Shown here: positions 28,501 through 36,079 of the stretch, piece by piece
Layout of the letters: each line of letters starts with the position of its first letter
How positions within the stretch are numbered: position 1 is the stretch's first letter
Assembly: GCF_001625305.1 (NCBI RefSeq)
Contig: NW_017803268.1
Location: forward strand, 369,427 to 433,426
DNA: 64,000 nt
DNA from: Branchiostoma belcheri
Taxonomy: Eukaryota; Chordata; Leptocardii; Amphioxiformes; Branchiostomatidae
Direction of reading: 5' to 3'
The notes under the pieces: generated by a model
What the model saw: the letters and a program-made list of their open reading frames with translations, nothing else
Told to the model about the DNA's origin: nothing
The model's database searches: none
Made by a program: the position numbers and the translations under genes

Positions 28501-31500
28501 GCTTTATAAATTTACCGGAAGCATCTGAATGTTTAACGACCTCCCATTAGACTGACCTATTTCCAGTTAGTAACTTAGATTGATTAGGTTAACAGTGAGA
28601 GCAGTTTCTGTTGCTGAAATGTCCAGTATACAAGAGATTTCAGAATATGATAAATATGTGATTTCATGTATAATAAACTAGAATTAAGGTAAAATTTGCA
28701 AAGCAAATGCATTATGGTTACCTTCGCATATTGTCTGCTCTGTTAATTCTTAATCCTAAATCCCTCCTTCTATAAAATTGCAACATGATGTAACCCAACA
28801 CTAGTTACCATGGTGACAGACGTCTGGTTTAGGTTCTTGACCTTATCGATTTGGAGAAGAAGAGGAAACAGAGCAAAAACAACATGTTTTTCTTTCAATT
28901 GGTAAACATAAATACAACATTATGATATGTTTTAGGGATACTAGTAAACATAAAATGTAGAATGATCACATGCTTTTCAGTTGGGTGGGTATTTCATGTC
29001 ATTTTGCAGTAGATTTTGAGTAACTGATCTGTACAACCCTTTCTTCACCTAGCCTAGTGCCATCAAGCATCACTGACCCAAAAGATGAGGGTCACAGTAC
29101 AGAGATTTGCTCATGTCACCTTCACAGAGTGATCACTCCTATAGGATCACTGTATAAGCTATAAACTTGCTGTAAGTTACACTGTAATAGTGTTGACAGC
29201 CACTACCAAGAGTATGGCGAGTCTGCTGGTGTTTATGACACTCCAGTCAGTAATTCACCATTGAATAACTCTTCCTGACAGGTTTAGTTCACTTGATGCA
29301 CAAGCATGTCAAAACCATCTGACATCACTGTATGACTACTTTGATCATGACTTATTGCTTTGTACTTGTAATTCCACCAGAATTTTGACTGCTTGCCCCA
29401 GCAAATATTCCCTTCGCATTACTACAAACAGAATTTCAAAGAAGCTTTATGGTGTCAAAGGAAAGATTATTGCAATATCCAGGTAACCCCATGACCTATT
29501 TTTGTTATGATGTCCTAGCTTATTGACTGATTTGATGGATTATTAATAATGAGTGAATCCATATTTCAAGGCTAGACCTAATCTTACTGCTCAGTGGAGA
29601 GAGTTAAACAGCCTTTCATATGGACAGCATAATATATCTTTTCAGAAATGGGACTATTATATTAATCAGCATAATTAATCAATATTCTTTTGCAAGGGAA
29701 TGGAGAAAAACATATTGAATTTCATATATAAACATATTGAATTTCATATATAAACATTGTTTATTAGATTGATGAATTAGATTGAAACACATTCATATAT
29801 TGAAAAACATATTCATATATAACGTTAAACATATATCATTACTTATTAGATTGATAAACTTGAGGTAAAGTTGCCTTAAAAGTGAATATTATCAGGTAAA
29901 TATTGTATTGTAACTATACACTTGTTAAACAACTTGCTCAAGAGGTACTAAGTGCTGTGAATTTGACAGGAATATGTGCATTAGATCATTTCTATTATCA
30001 AGATTTCAAGCTAAATATTCAATGTTACGCTTGTGCTACATACATGTATAGCATAATGTTCATAATTTGCTTTACGACTGGCAAAATCAAACATGATACA
30101 AGATGTGAAGGAATTCTCAATAACATTCAATGACAGTCACAACTACTCTTGATTGGTGGATGCATTATTTTCATTCAGATCATTTACTCTGAAAAGCTTG
30201 ATGAAATGCCAATCAATTTGGGCCTTTTTAGTGTGACACAAACGAATTTCGTGTCTTTTAATTACAGTAACACAAATGGGGTGAGAAATGAAGATCAATA
30301 AAGAGACGGAATTAAAAAAAAACTAAAAATGACATATTTCATCATCCCTATCAGCTAGAATATTGGATTCAACTATTTCTGAAAACAAAATATTCAAGTT
30401 TTTATGTGAAGAAAATACACCTTGGCTAACTTTTATCACATTAAAGTAATAAAATTCAGATGAGCTCGAGTACGTGAGCTCCCACCGCCCGCTACTTGTG
30501 ATGACAATAAACAGATGACCGCTGGGTCAAGTGAGGTCAGGGGTCGTATTCTGTGCATCTAATTAATTTCTTTGAACTGTCGCCCAAAGAACTACCATTA
30601 AAGTAATGCCCAGTTTTGAGATGAATTACAGTTATGTACACAAACCTGACCATATGGCAAGAAAACCAATTACAATTATGTTTCCCCCCTTCAATCAATC
30701 GATGAGGTGGAATATTGGATTGAATGAGGCCAATGTAAGTCATTACATTCAGTGGAGGCTGTCTGCTAATTTTGTCATTCATCAACAAAACATTTCTGAG
30801 GCAATGACCATAAAAAATGTTCTCTGTCACTTTCTACAATTTGCTTTCTATACCTTCATACTATATCTATTTCTGTTGGTATGCAAGAAGAGATTATGTT
30901 ATAGAGGGAATGTTTAATTCTTTCAGGGGGAATTTTGGGCCCCTCCGGTTCGATCCATGTTCCCCATGACAGTTTGAAACTGTTCAAGGTCACACAACAA
31001 GATTACAGCCAAGTACGGCATGGACTTGAGAGAAATTACATGGTTTATGCATGTCTACTGAGGTTTGCTGAGATTTGCTACAACAGGGCTTGAAATTAAT
31101 TTTTGGCAATTGGGTAAAAATTAGGTAAAAAATTAGGTGCACCAAAAATTTTTGGGATGCACCATATAAAACAAAACCTAATGACAGATCTTGCTGCTCC
31201 TCTTCTGAGCTTGAATCTGAAATGGGAGCCAACTTCAAAATCTTAGTACTACAACAAAGATTTTATTATTTTTCTGACACTTAGATGCCAAGACAATCCT
31301 GTAATAGTCACTAATTCATTGTACATGTACATGTTCAATGATATGTACAAAAATACCTAGTACAAAAATACTTGACTGCACCCACAGAAAAAAAATTGGG
31401 TGTACAGCTCCAAATTTGGGTGCACTACATGCACTCAGTATTTCGAGCTCTATGCAATCCATACTGATGACATGTGACATGTGGTGAACCGAATGCCTTT

Positions 31501-34500
31501 CATCTTAAATCTCTGCTTTGCGTTAGACAGAATAATACATTGGGGTAGACTCTCAAGGGCAATCTTATCACTTCTCCCTAAATCTCCCAGCTAATACACA
31601 GAATACAGATGTACTGCACCTGCCACTGTGGTGTATATCATCCTCTGAGGATAGGGTAGAATTGGGCATGCTATAACAAATGTGTATGAAGAGTTTGGAT
31701 GGAAATGTTTGATTTTGGGAGAATCAAATAACAAGTTATATATGCCAATTTGTGGCCTAAAATTTGTTAAAAAGATGGTCCCCCTCATGGGTCCCAGAGA
31801 CAAGACAGTGTGTTTGTGTTATACTTTTACAGACTTTTACTAACCTGAAAGATCTGTTGCTTATTACATTGTAACACTCTCTCTAGATGTAGAAGTCACT
31901 TTGGTTGAAGGTTTGGCACACGAGGCCACTAATGTTGGAGATGAAAACTAAAAAATCTTCAAGTGTGCAATGTAGTTTTGCCCGTTTTGTCTAATAATGT
32001 TAATTTGTTGAATAGTTCAGGTACAGGACCTGTACCTGAACCCATGCATGTACAATGTATCTGTACCAGGTCCTGTTCCTGTTCCTGTACCTAAAATTTG
32101 TTTTGGTACACAGCTCTTAACACACACACACACACACACACTACCCACTCTGACTCACAGGTTAGGGTTGAGTGGTTTTCTCCTGTAGCATACACACAAT
32201 TGCACACACACTACTTTACACACACACACACACACTCACAGGTTAGGGTTGAGTGGTTTCCTTCTGTAGCTCCTCTCTACATCAATGATCTTCACATCGA
32301 TGGGCTCTCCCGGGATGAACCCTGCCCGTTTGGGGTGGTTGAAGGGGACCGGATCCTTGTGAATACTGGAGAACGGAACCTTGAAGGGACTTGTATCTGA
32401 TGGGAACAAATGGGGCAAATAATTACAATCTTCACTCTTAACACAAGGCAGCAAAGGTCTTTCTCACTCTGTTATCGTGCAATATCGTGCAAATTAAAAG
32501 ATCTACAATCATTCAACTAAGAACGTTGGTGAAGGTTACTAAATAATAGACATTCAGGCTTACTTAAGATATGCCAAAGAACAGTTACTCAAGCAACTGG
32601 ATATGATTTTGGAAAAGGTCATTCAACTTAGTGTCTTCCTTTACGAAATGTAATAAGCTCTGCCCCTTGGAGGTTGCCAAAAAACAGTCTGACGTTGAAT
32701 TAAAGGTTGCATCAAGCTGTTTCTCTTCCAAACCATAAAAAGACGTAAACAACGTACAATGTATACAATGTACCTATAAGCACTCAAGTCTTCAACCTTG
32801 ATCAATCATTTGGTATCAATATTATCAATAGAAGATAGCAATAAAGTGAAAGACAGTGTACAATCATGCAGTATGCTCTCAAGGATTGATATGGAGAATT
32901 ATGATCATGGTACTGTCAATTTTCAACGTCTCCAATAAGACATAATAAATCATTTCACGACTCCCTGCAAAATAAGTATCTTGGGAAGCTTAAAATATAA
33001 AACATGAAACCGTAAAATATTCTGCGTAAAGTAACTACAACATCCCAGTGACACTGAAGAATAACTGAAGAAAATTGTCAAGAAATACAATAATAGAGAT
33101 TGAAAGTTGAACATCAGATTGCTTTGCAGAGAGTCCAATCTAGAAGGTCAATTTTCAATCCTACTCAACCTAGACAAACAAAGTGGAGTCAATCATTCTT
33201 TGTCAGACTACTAGGCACTAGACTGGTCACCCGAATCACTACATAATGAGTTTTAACCATGCAGCTTCATCACAGTGCACTAGTGAGGCCTTAAAGGGGG
33301 GCGGCAAGAAAATACAATTTTTGAACCAGTAAAACTCAAATCCTTCATAATCTACTTACATCAATCATCCACTTTGGTAGATTTTGGTCAGGCAATGATG
33401 AAAATTTGTAACGTCAATCTTCATTAACTGGCCTGGCAAAGTCATAATGTCATTGGGTCAAAATCAGCTCCAAAGAGCTCTGATTGGATAGTAGGGAATT
33501 GGTAATTAATTGGATTTTGGGGTTCAAAGGTTTATGATAATTGAACTTCATTGCCTTTCCCTCACATAAAAGACATGCATAGAGCCATGATTCTAACACG
33601 TCACATTCCCATGCAGGTGTACTAGATACCTTCTTGTTTCTTCCTCCTCACTCCAGTAGGTACATGTACTTAACAGTATGGGAGAGAGCAAAAGTTAGAC
33701 ACATCGGCAGTTAGGCATCGAACAAGCGTCAAAGCATGAGAAACTTGATGACTGATAACTTGGCTCTTCAATAGTGATTCAAAATTAATTGTGATACTGT
33801 TAGTATCCTGTCCCCTGTATAATGGTACGGTCCAAAAAGTGGTCGGTTACTCTAATAATCAACCACTTTGAGGTTACGGCCTGAACTGATTAGAAATGGA
33901 GCCTTCTGATTGGTTAATGTCTTCTGGCTATATGATAATTGCCTTTTTTGCTCTTTTTTTTTCTTATTGGCTTTGTCTAACAGACTTAGAGGTCTCAAAC
34001 TTGATGTAAAATGTCCAAAACTGTTGTGCATGAATTTTGGGATAATCACAACATTTACAACTATTGTTACTCAAGCAACTGGATAGACTTTGAAGACTGT
34101 CAGATGTTCCAAGTAGCAATCACTGTGACACACACACACACACACACACACAGTCACACACAAAATGTCATTCACAAATAATGAGACAAGCAGGCTAGCC
34201 TATAGCTACATGTTAGGTATTATAGTACAGTCTCAGTGTTCTCGCCAGGCCTTTTGAGCATAGGGCCCCCTATGCTGTAATTTGGTCCCCAGACTATGCT
34301 GTGATTTGGACCCCTATGCTGTGTTTCAACCAGCATAGGGGTGTTTTTGTAAGAAAATTAATAAATCTTGCTAAAAAAATGAAAATATTACTTTAGAATT
34401 AAGCTTTAGCAAAGGGAAAACCTTAACTTAACAAAATCTGTCCATCAAAAAGTGAGAAATAGTGTCTCAGGGGGTTATAAGTTAAATTCTTTTTTCGGGT

Positions 34501-35494
34501 CAAAGCGCGACTTGCGCCGCTAAAGTTGCCCTTATGCACGTGACCCCTATGCTGTGAAAAATCCTGGTGTGAACACTGAGTCTGCTCTCTGTAATGTACA
34601 CAATGTCACGTATGTGTATCGATTGGCAGGTACTGTAGGCTATACAATTGTACATGGTGCAGTAGATATTGATTGACCCACATTCAAATGTCTTTAGGAA
34701 TGACTTAAACCTTGAATTACCTGGAAGCCATGCCAAATATGAGTTTGACCTCTTGTGACTTGTATATTGAACATTAAACATCAATAATACACAGGAATAT
34801 GTGCGCATGCAGGGCTCAAAATACTGGGTGCATGTGCACCTTAGTGCACCCAATTTTGGATGTGTACCCATTTTTTTCTTCAAATACTTTTGCACGTATG
34901 CTAAAGATGTTAAATATAAATGTATTGTATTAACATCATATTCTTAACATCTAAGTGTTAGAAAAATAGTAAAATTACATGTATTGTTAGAGTATTTTTT
35001 TTAGAAATGCTACATAATTACTAATAGCTTTTTCTGATATTATACTTATTCTATCATATATGGTGCACCCCAAAAAATTTTGTGTACCTTGCATTTAGCA
35101 AATGCATAATGTTTACCTTCGCATATGGTCTGCTCTGTTAATTCTTACTCAAACACATTCATACATAAATGCTAAATCCCTCCTGCTATAAAATTGCAAC
35201 ATGATGTAACCCAACACCAGTTACAATGGTAACAGACAGTCTGGTTCAGGTCATTGACCTTTTTGGTTTGAAGAAGAGGAAACTGAGCAAAAGCAATATG
35301 TTTTTCTTCAGTTAAACTTAAAGCATAAAAATTAATTTTGAGCCCTGATGTGATTAGTGAGATTATTTGTGCTTACTTGAGGTTGGATCAGGGGTTGGAA
35401 GTGGAGATTCTGCATCCTCGTGGAAGTCTAGAACATCAAAATCTTCCTCAGGGTCTGCACTGATGGTGTCTGCTCGCATCAACACCCGAGGCAT
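4344..35494 (-). CDS. PLD1: Phospholipase D (PLD1/PLD2 type), 22 coding exons
   Basis: Hydrolyses phosphatidylcholine to phosphatidic acid and choline at Golgi, endosome and plasma membranes. Coding exons, 5' to 3' on the minus strand: 35377-35494, 32240-32396, 25230-25358, 24555-24660, 24163-24228, 23619-23677, 22938-23039, 15707-15859, 14842-14991, 14234-14317, 12852-12936, 12075-12185, 11504-11674, 10658-11220, 10053-10165, 9219-9337, 8414-8521, 7520-7722, 6712-6871, 5852-6141, 5232-5352, 4344-4568. All junctions are GT/AG and phases match; the total of 3,393 nt gives 1,130 aa plus stop, close to human PLD1 (about 1,074). Domains: PX about 70-190, PH about 210-325, HKD1 H458-K460-D465, long acidic loop 498-684, YIENQFFIS motif about 836, HKD2 H951-K953-D958, and the C-terminus ELWT like the WT end of the family. 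Probably the single chordate gene that predates the PLD1/PLD2 split; the long loop is more PLD1-like. Exon ends come from reading splice sites and family alignment, not transcripts. Confidence 0.95.
5852..6141 (-). CDS. PLD1: PLD exon with catalytic HKD motif 2
   Basis: The exon encodes [10 protein letters not shown], then [10 protein letters not shown] and [14 protein letters not shown]951, K953 and D958 form the second HxKxxxxD. It ends in the split arginine codon AG/A joined to 5352. Conservation through [10 protein letters not shown] and DGEEYQAG matches eukaryotic PLD1/2 rather than bacterial PLDs. Confidence 0.95.
7240..7460. mobile_element. Inverted-repeat element (copy 1)
   Basis: Arms gttcaagctttgctccaaca and tgttggaacaaagtttgaac, with ttttggtcgatc inside. 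A related half is at 60134-60245. It lies in a PLD intron. Confidence 0.5.
8606..8735. mobile_element. Inverted-repeat element with aaacgttggctcttgt arm
   Basis: Arms ttcacaaccacttt...acaagagccgatgtttc and gaaacgttggctcttgt...aagtggttgtgaa. Short non-autonomous DNA element in a PLD intron. Confidence 0.6.
8758..9090. mobile_element. CAGTGTTCTC element (copy 1)
   Basis: Ends cagtgttctcgccagg and cctggtgagaacactg are inverted repeats. The body holds repeated ccctatgctgt motifs. A second copy at 34234-34581 has the same ends and body. Confidence 0.7.
9538..9770. mobile_element. Inverted-repeat element with long TIR
   Basis: Terminal arms acaaccaagtcttttatt and aataaaagacttggttgt enclose about 185 bp. 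Located in a PLD intron between exons 9219 and 10053. Confidence 0.6.
10204..10345 (+). repeat. Dispersed repeat (copy 1 of 2)
   Basis: Shares agccagt.taaccgccctt, cagcttc.caggcacg and ttgtttaaagctttct-like blocks with 12655-12805. Origin unknown. Confidence 0.55.
10658..11220 (-). CDS. PLD1: PLD exon for the acidic inter-HKD loop
   Basis: A single 563-nt exon encodes residues 498-684, rich in Glu, Asp, Asn, Thr and Ser with almost no hydrophobic core, so probably disordered. It ends with HTNSYS before the conserved [13 protein letters not shown]. It sits where PLD1 has its regulatory loop (roughly 116 aa in human PLD1; absent from PLD2) and is longer. It starts in phase 0 and ends in phase 2, so skipping it would break the frame. 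Confidence 0.85.
11504..11674 (-). CDS. PLD1: PLD exon with catalytic HKD motif 1
   Basis: This 57-codon, phase-0 exon starts VLRHPDH and carries [12 protein letters not shown] followed by [12 protein letters not shown]. The HxKxxxxD residues are H458, K460 and D465 of the deduced protein. In the PLD superfamily the two HKD motifs come together to form one active site; one histidine forms the phosphohistidine intermediate. All key residues are intact. Confidence 0.95.
12655..12805 (+). repeat. Dispersed repeat (copy 2 of 2)
   Basis: Second copy of the 10204-10345 repeat, same orientation, two PLD introns away. Confidence 0.55.
13925..14215. repeat. GC-rich island with inverted ends
   Basis: Locally GC-rich segment with palindrome ccgggccgtactgtacggcc at about 13957 and loosely inverted ends (gatacgggtgttccg / cggaataccccgtgtc). 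Probably an old mobile element in a PLD intron. Confidence 0.35.
15371..15618. mobile_element. Palindromic MITE, arms about 95 bp
   Basis: Arms contain ggaatgaattgggactta, aactttgttcatggaac, acccgtctac and gacgtcagagacac, each mirrored on the right (gtgtctctgacgtc, gtagacgggt, atgaacaaagttg, gaattcattcc). Lies 90 bp from PLD exon 15707. Confidence 0.75.
17785..18055 (+). repeat. Tandem duplication, about 150-bp unit
   Basis: aggggtttgcca, gcattacacttctaggcgat and agaaaattttgttttac occur twice in order (from 17785 and from 17931). Upstream of the nested gene. Confidence 0.65.
18066..18250 (-). mobile_element. tRNA-derived SINE
   Basis: Read on the minus strand it has a pol III B box (GGTTCAAATCC) after an A-box-like stretch, then the tail motif cccttgggaaaggcactt. 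The same tail motif appears at 47780-47810 and 56865-56885. It lies immediately upstream of the acceptor of the nested gene. Confidence 0.65.
18329..20089 (+). CDS. Nested mucin-like single-pass membrane protein with di-leucine tail
   Basis: I do not recognise a family. One uninterrupted 586-aa reading frame lies inside the PLD intron between exons 15707-15859 and 22938-23039, on the opposite strand. The start is ATG 18329; an acceptor (ttcttctacag, ending 18296) just upstream suggests a spliced 5' UTR. Residues 1-20 are a hydrophobic signal peptide ending near TTA/FP. Residues 21-326 are Ser/Thr/Pro-rich with scattered N-x-S/T, so a mucin-like, heavily O-glycosylated ectodomain. Residues about 327-352 are a membrane span followed by a basic stop-transfer ([16 protein letters not shown]). 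The 230-residue tail is charged and carries EMSSLL (395), EMSPLL (436), DMSPLQ (492), EKQKLL (553) and EIAPLL (574). These fit [DE]xxxL[LI] adaptor signals except DMSPLQ. The role is inferred as an endocytosed or lysosome-targeted type I glycoprotein. An antisense 283-aa frame is a composition shadow. Confidence 0.75.
   Translation: MTPPLVILTLCVALLKPTTAFPVNSTQIPTMKATQLQDNMPSAPIEMSSQKSTVSAKTPSGISPSPMDELVEDVTSLPEEDLTDNPTDLVPSQSQPLVSSSLKPSSTQAPEIVASTSAGKPASASPMDVSAGMLTDAMETGSLPPASSQEPPIQSPAANATVSTETIPSSESVFSSSKKPTQQASTVLSTIKQSTPLKLLSSNKSTQKSATSLATQHESTASSIPNNPSTQSPAVPPQIQLSSLPSIEQSTENPAVITSTINFKPRTTVSSSPKMATNTKTEKPFSSPSTSKVYSTQRPTTVTMVTEEEEPLLSAVEKQEATTPSTTTLLVATGVGCSVGAGIMSAILSVCLNKALDKGFPTKTLFKKLRQKAKDQKKKGKDRLEIEDEESAENEMSSLLDKESDLNSLQDKIEKRENKKEPAAIVDMERGGSAYEMSPLLKKGSTFDPFLEKLDPPKVDKSIQTEPNVEPEKEENKKEDIKKQDLLRNGYDMSPLQGKEPNLDSPVQNNLLGVDVDTENLNKLNPEENNDKMPTSPIKESASNSSEEKEEAEKQKLLTDDIKRQAEQGLNGGEIAPLLGKGATQL
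20448..20719 (-). pseudogene. 3' end of a second non-LTR retrotransposon
   Basis: On the minus strand a 65-residue frame (20719-20522) reads [36 protein letters not shown] and [11 protein letters not shown] before a stop, the signature C-terminus of CR1/L2-type RTs. It is followed by a 3' UTR with a strong stem-loop (gagccccggc pairing with gccggggctc, 20462-20490) and an AAAGATGAAGAT-like tail. It is 5'-truncated with no other coding part nearby. It lies about 430 bp downstream of the nested membrane-protein gene. Confidence 0.75.
20858..22000. repeat. Tandem unit containing a Harbinger-like MITE
   Basis: A 240-bp segment (20858-21110) recurs at 21483-21741 on the other side of MITE 21112-21479; a second partial MITE follows from 21831. 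The arrangement fits duplication of a unit made of segment plus MITE. Confidence 0.65.
21112..21479. mobile_element. PIF/Harbinger-like MITE, copy 1
   Basis: Ends ggccacaccaatttaattt and aaattaaattggtgtggcc are inverted repeats followed by ggttaacgga / tccgttaacc. Other copies show TAA/TTA flanks, the target duplication of PIF/Harbinger elements. No transposase. Confidence 0.7.
24872..25080 (+). repeat. Degenerate GTAGAGCGTAATCGG array (copy 1)
   Basis: Four to five degenerate 40-50-bp units with gtagagcgtaatcgg and ttaattctacgta, bounded by ggggg and ccccc runs. An inverted copy is at 38338-38550; weaker gtaatc words occur at 21070-21110 and 21710-21825. Confidence 0.6.
25230..32396 (-). 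CDS. PLD1: PLD exons encoding the PX domain core
   Basis: Exons 32240-32396 and 25230-25358 encode the PX core: [14 protein letters not shown], then [20 protein letters not shown] and [13 protein letters not shown], followed by a proline-rich VPVPTAR. PX domains bind phosphoinositides, and the basic KRRYKHF stretch is the usual head-group contact. The intron between the two exons is about 6.9 kb and contains no gene I can support, only repeats. The donor of the 32240 exon lies inside a (CA)n tract and its last about 30 bases are duplicated nearby (see findings). Confidence 0.9.
26038..26516. mobile_element. PIF/Harbinger-like MITE, copy 2, with nested palindrome
   Basis: Same terminal repeat as 21112-21479 but in reverse orientation, flanked by tta on both sides. 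It is interrupted by the 101-bp element at 26298-26398. Confidence 0.75.
26298..26398. mobile_element. 101-bp palindrome with 9-bp target duplication
   Basis: Near-perfect inverted repeat around 26348; ends tagcctgggttccatcctgg and ccaggatggaacccaggcta. Flanked on both sides by caaaatatg (26289-26297 and 26399-26407), a perfect 9-bp target duplication, as Mutator-like elements make. Confidence 0.85.
27228..27700 (+). repeat. CCGGACTCAAGTCCAGAGG repeat (copy 1)
   Basis: Alternating aggttcaggtccgga-like words and ggtttagatagctt-like blocks; a second copy is at 42718-43172. Short related words (caggtacaggacctgtacct) occur at 32018-32095. Confidence 0.55.
28695..28915 (+). repeat. GCAAATGCATAATG repeat family, typical copy
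   Basis: About 220 bp: gcaaatgcattatggttacc start, then taaaattgcaacatgatgta, accatggtgacagacgtctg and gaagaagaggaaacagagca. Other copies: 11845-12020, 25535-25720, 35088-35315, 48645-48900, 54527-55110 (interrupted) and 55130-55405 (inverted). Non-coding and dispersed in introns of PLD, SPC24 and EF-Tu. Confidence 0.7.
28920..32120. other. PLD intron sequence, no gene seen
   Basis: AT-rich intron DNA with short tandem words (atattgaatttcatatataa, 29710-29760) and a repeat from 31085. Open frames here (for example 30606-30917) lack splice or family support. Confidence 0.5.
31085..31460. mobile_element. Inverted-repeat element with gtgcaccca words (copy 1)
   Basis: Ends gcttgaaattaatt and tatttcgagctc are roughly inverted; aaatttttgg.atgcacc is shared with 34808-35352 and 46773-46960. 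Non-coding. Confidence 0.5.
32115..32270. repeat. (CA)n tracts flanking a duplicated exon end
   Basis: CA repeats at 32121-32140 and 32215-32237 surround two copies of caggttagggttgagtggtt (32159 and 32239). The right copy is the real 3' end of a PLD exon plus donor; the left is an intronic duplicate. Confidence 0.7.
33800..33950 (-). repeat. Dispersed repeat with internal hairpin (copy 2)
   Basis: Inverted copy of 583-717, inside the first large PLD intron; about 80% similar by eye, with the same hairpin around gtggtcggtt. Confidence 0.6.
34125..34160. repeat. (CA)n microsatellite
   Basis: Run of CA dinucleotides, about 15 units, in a PLD intron. Confidence 0.9.
34234..34581. mobile_element. 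CAGTGTTCTC element (copy 2)
   Basis: Same terminal inverted repeats and body as 8758-9090; flanked by agtct on both sides, a likely target duplication. Non-coding. Confidence 0.7.
34808..35352. mobile_element. Inverted-repeat element (copy 2) with nested repeat
   Basis: Ends cagggctcaaaat and attttgagccctg are inverted. The body has gtgcacccaattttgg and ccaaaaaattttgtg. It contains an inserted GCAAATGCATAATG repeat (35088-35315). Confidence 0.6.
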
Positions 35495-35509
35495 CTTGGC
35501 TCACAGAAA
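35377..35509 (-). CDS. PLD1: PLD first coding exon with start codon
   Basis: The ATG is at 35494-35492 (minus strand), preceded by 15 nt of leader back to a splice acceptor at 35510-35511, so at least one non-coding 5' exon lies further right. The exon encodes about 39 acidic residues beginning [15 protein letters not shown] and ends after TCAA with donor gtaagc; the split codon joins in frame to the PX exon at 32396. The upstream leader exon and promoter are not identified. Candidates are the CCAAT/E-box region near 35.95-36.05 kb and an exon-like segment with a gtaagt donor at 45324-45490. Confidence 0.8.
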
Positions 35510-35839
35510 CTGTATGTGGTAACAAACATCCATGAAGAATTAATTATAAGACATCAAAAACAATCACAGGTATGTAATACAAAATAAATCAAATATTGTA
35601 ACATTGAAAATTTGGTAAAAATTTACATCTCTGAAGAGTCACTTGACATATACATGACATAGTATGTAACTTCTAGTATCATAGTTGTCATCTGTAACTA
35701 GATACCACTACATACAGTTTTAGTCTATCAAGAACTAAAAATAACAGACTAAGATCATGATATGTACAATATCCAAATTATATACCCATATGTAGAATAT
35801 GCAAAATTATATATCCATTATAGTATATCCATTATAAAT

Positions 35840-35965
35840 TTAAACAAGAAGCCATAGGCGACAATTCTCCGTGAAGTATTATATATTGCAACAAAAAGAA
35901 GTAGCCATTGGCGACAATTCTCTGTGAAGTGTGATAAATCGAACAAAGAAAAATTGTTTAAACGC
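35840..35965 (+). repeat. Tandem pair, ggcgacaattctc
   Basis: aagccataggcgacaattct and tagccattggcgacaattct in tandem, enclosed by gtttaaac-like inverted ends (35838 and 35958). Confidence 0.5.
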
Positions 35966-36070
35966 GCGTCGGCTCAGTCATCTTAAGACGCAACAACCAA
36001 TCAGAGATGCGAGATGCCTACACGTGACGCGGGAAGGGCGCGCGATGCCCGAAATATTTTTGCGTCAATA
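35955..36070 (-). promoter_or_regulatory. CpG/CCAAT/E-box patch upstream of PLD
   Basis: Short CpG-rich stretch with ccaatcag (35996), cacgtgac E-box (36021) and gcgcgcg, 450-550 bp upstream of the PLD first coding exon. A plausible promoter for PLD, without direct proof. Confidence 0.25.
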
Positions 36071-36079
36071 TTCAGCGCC

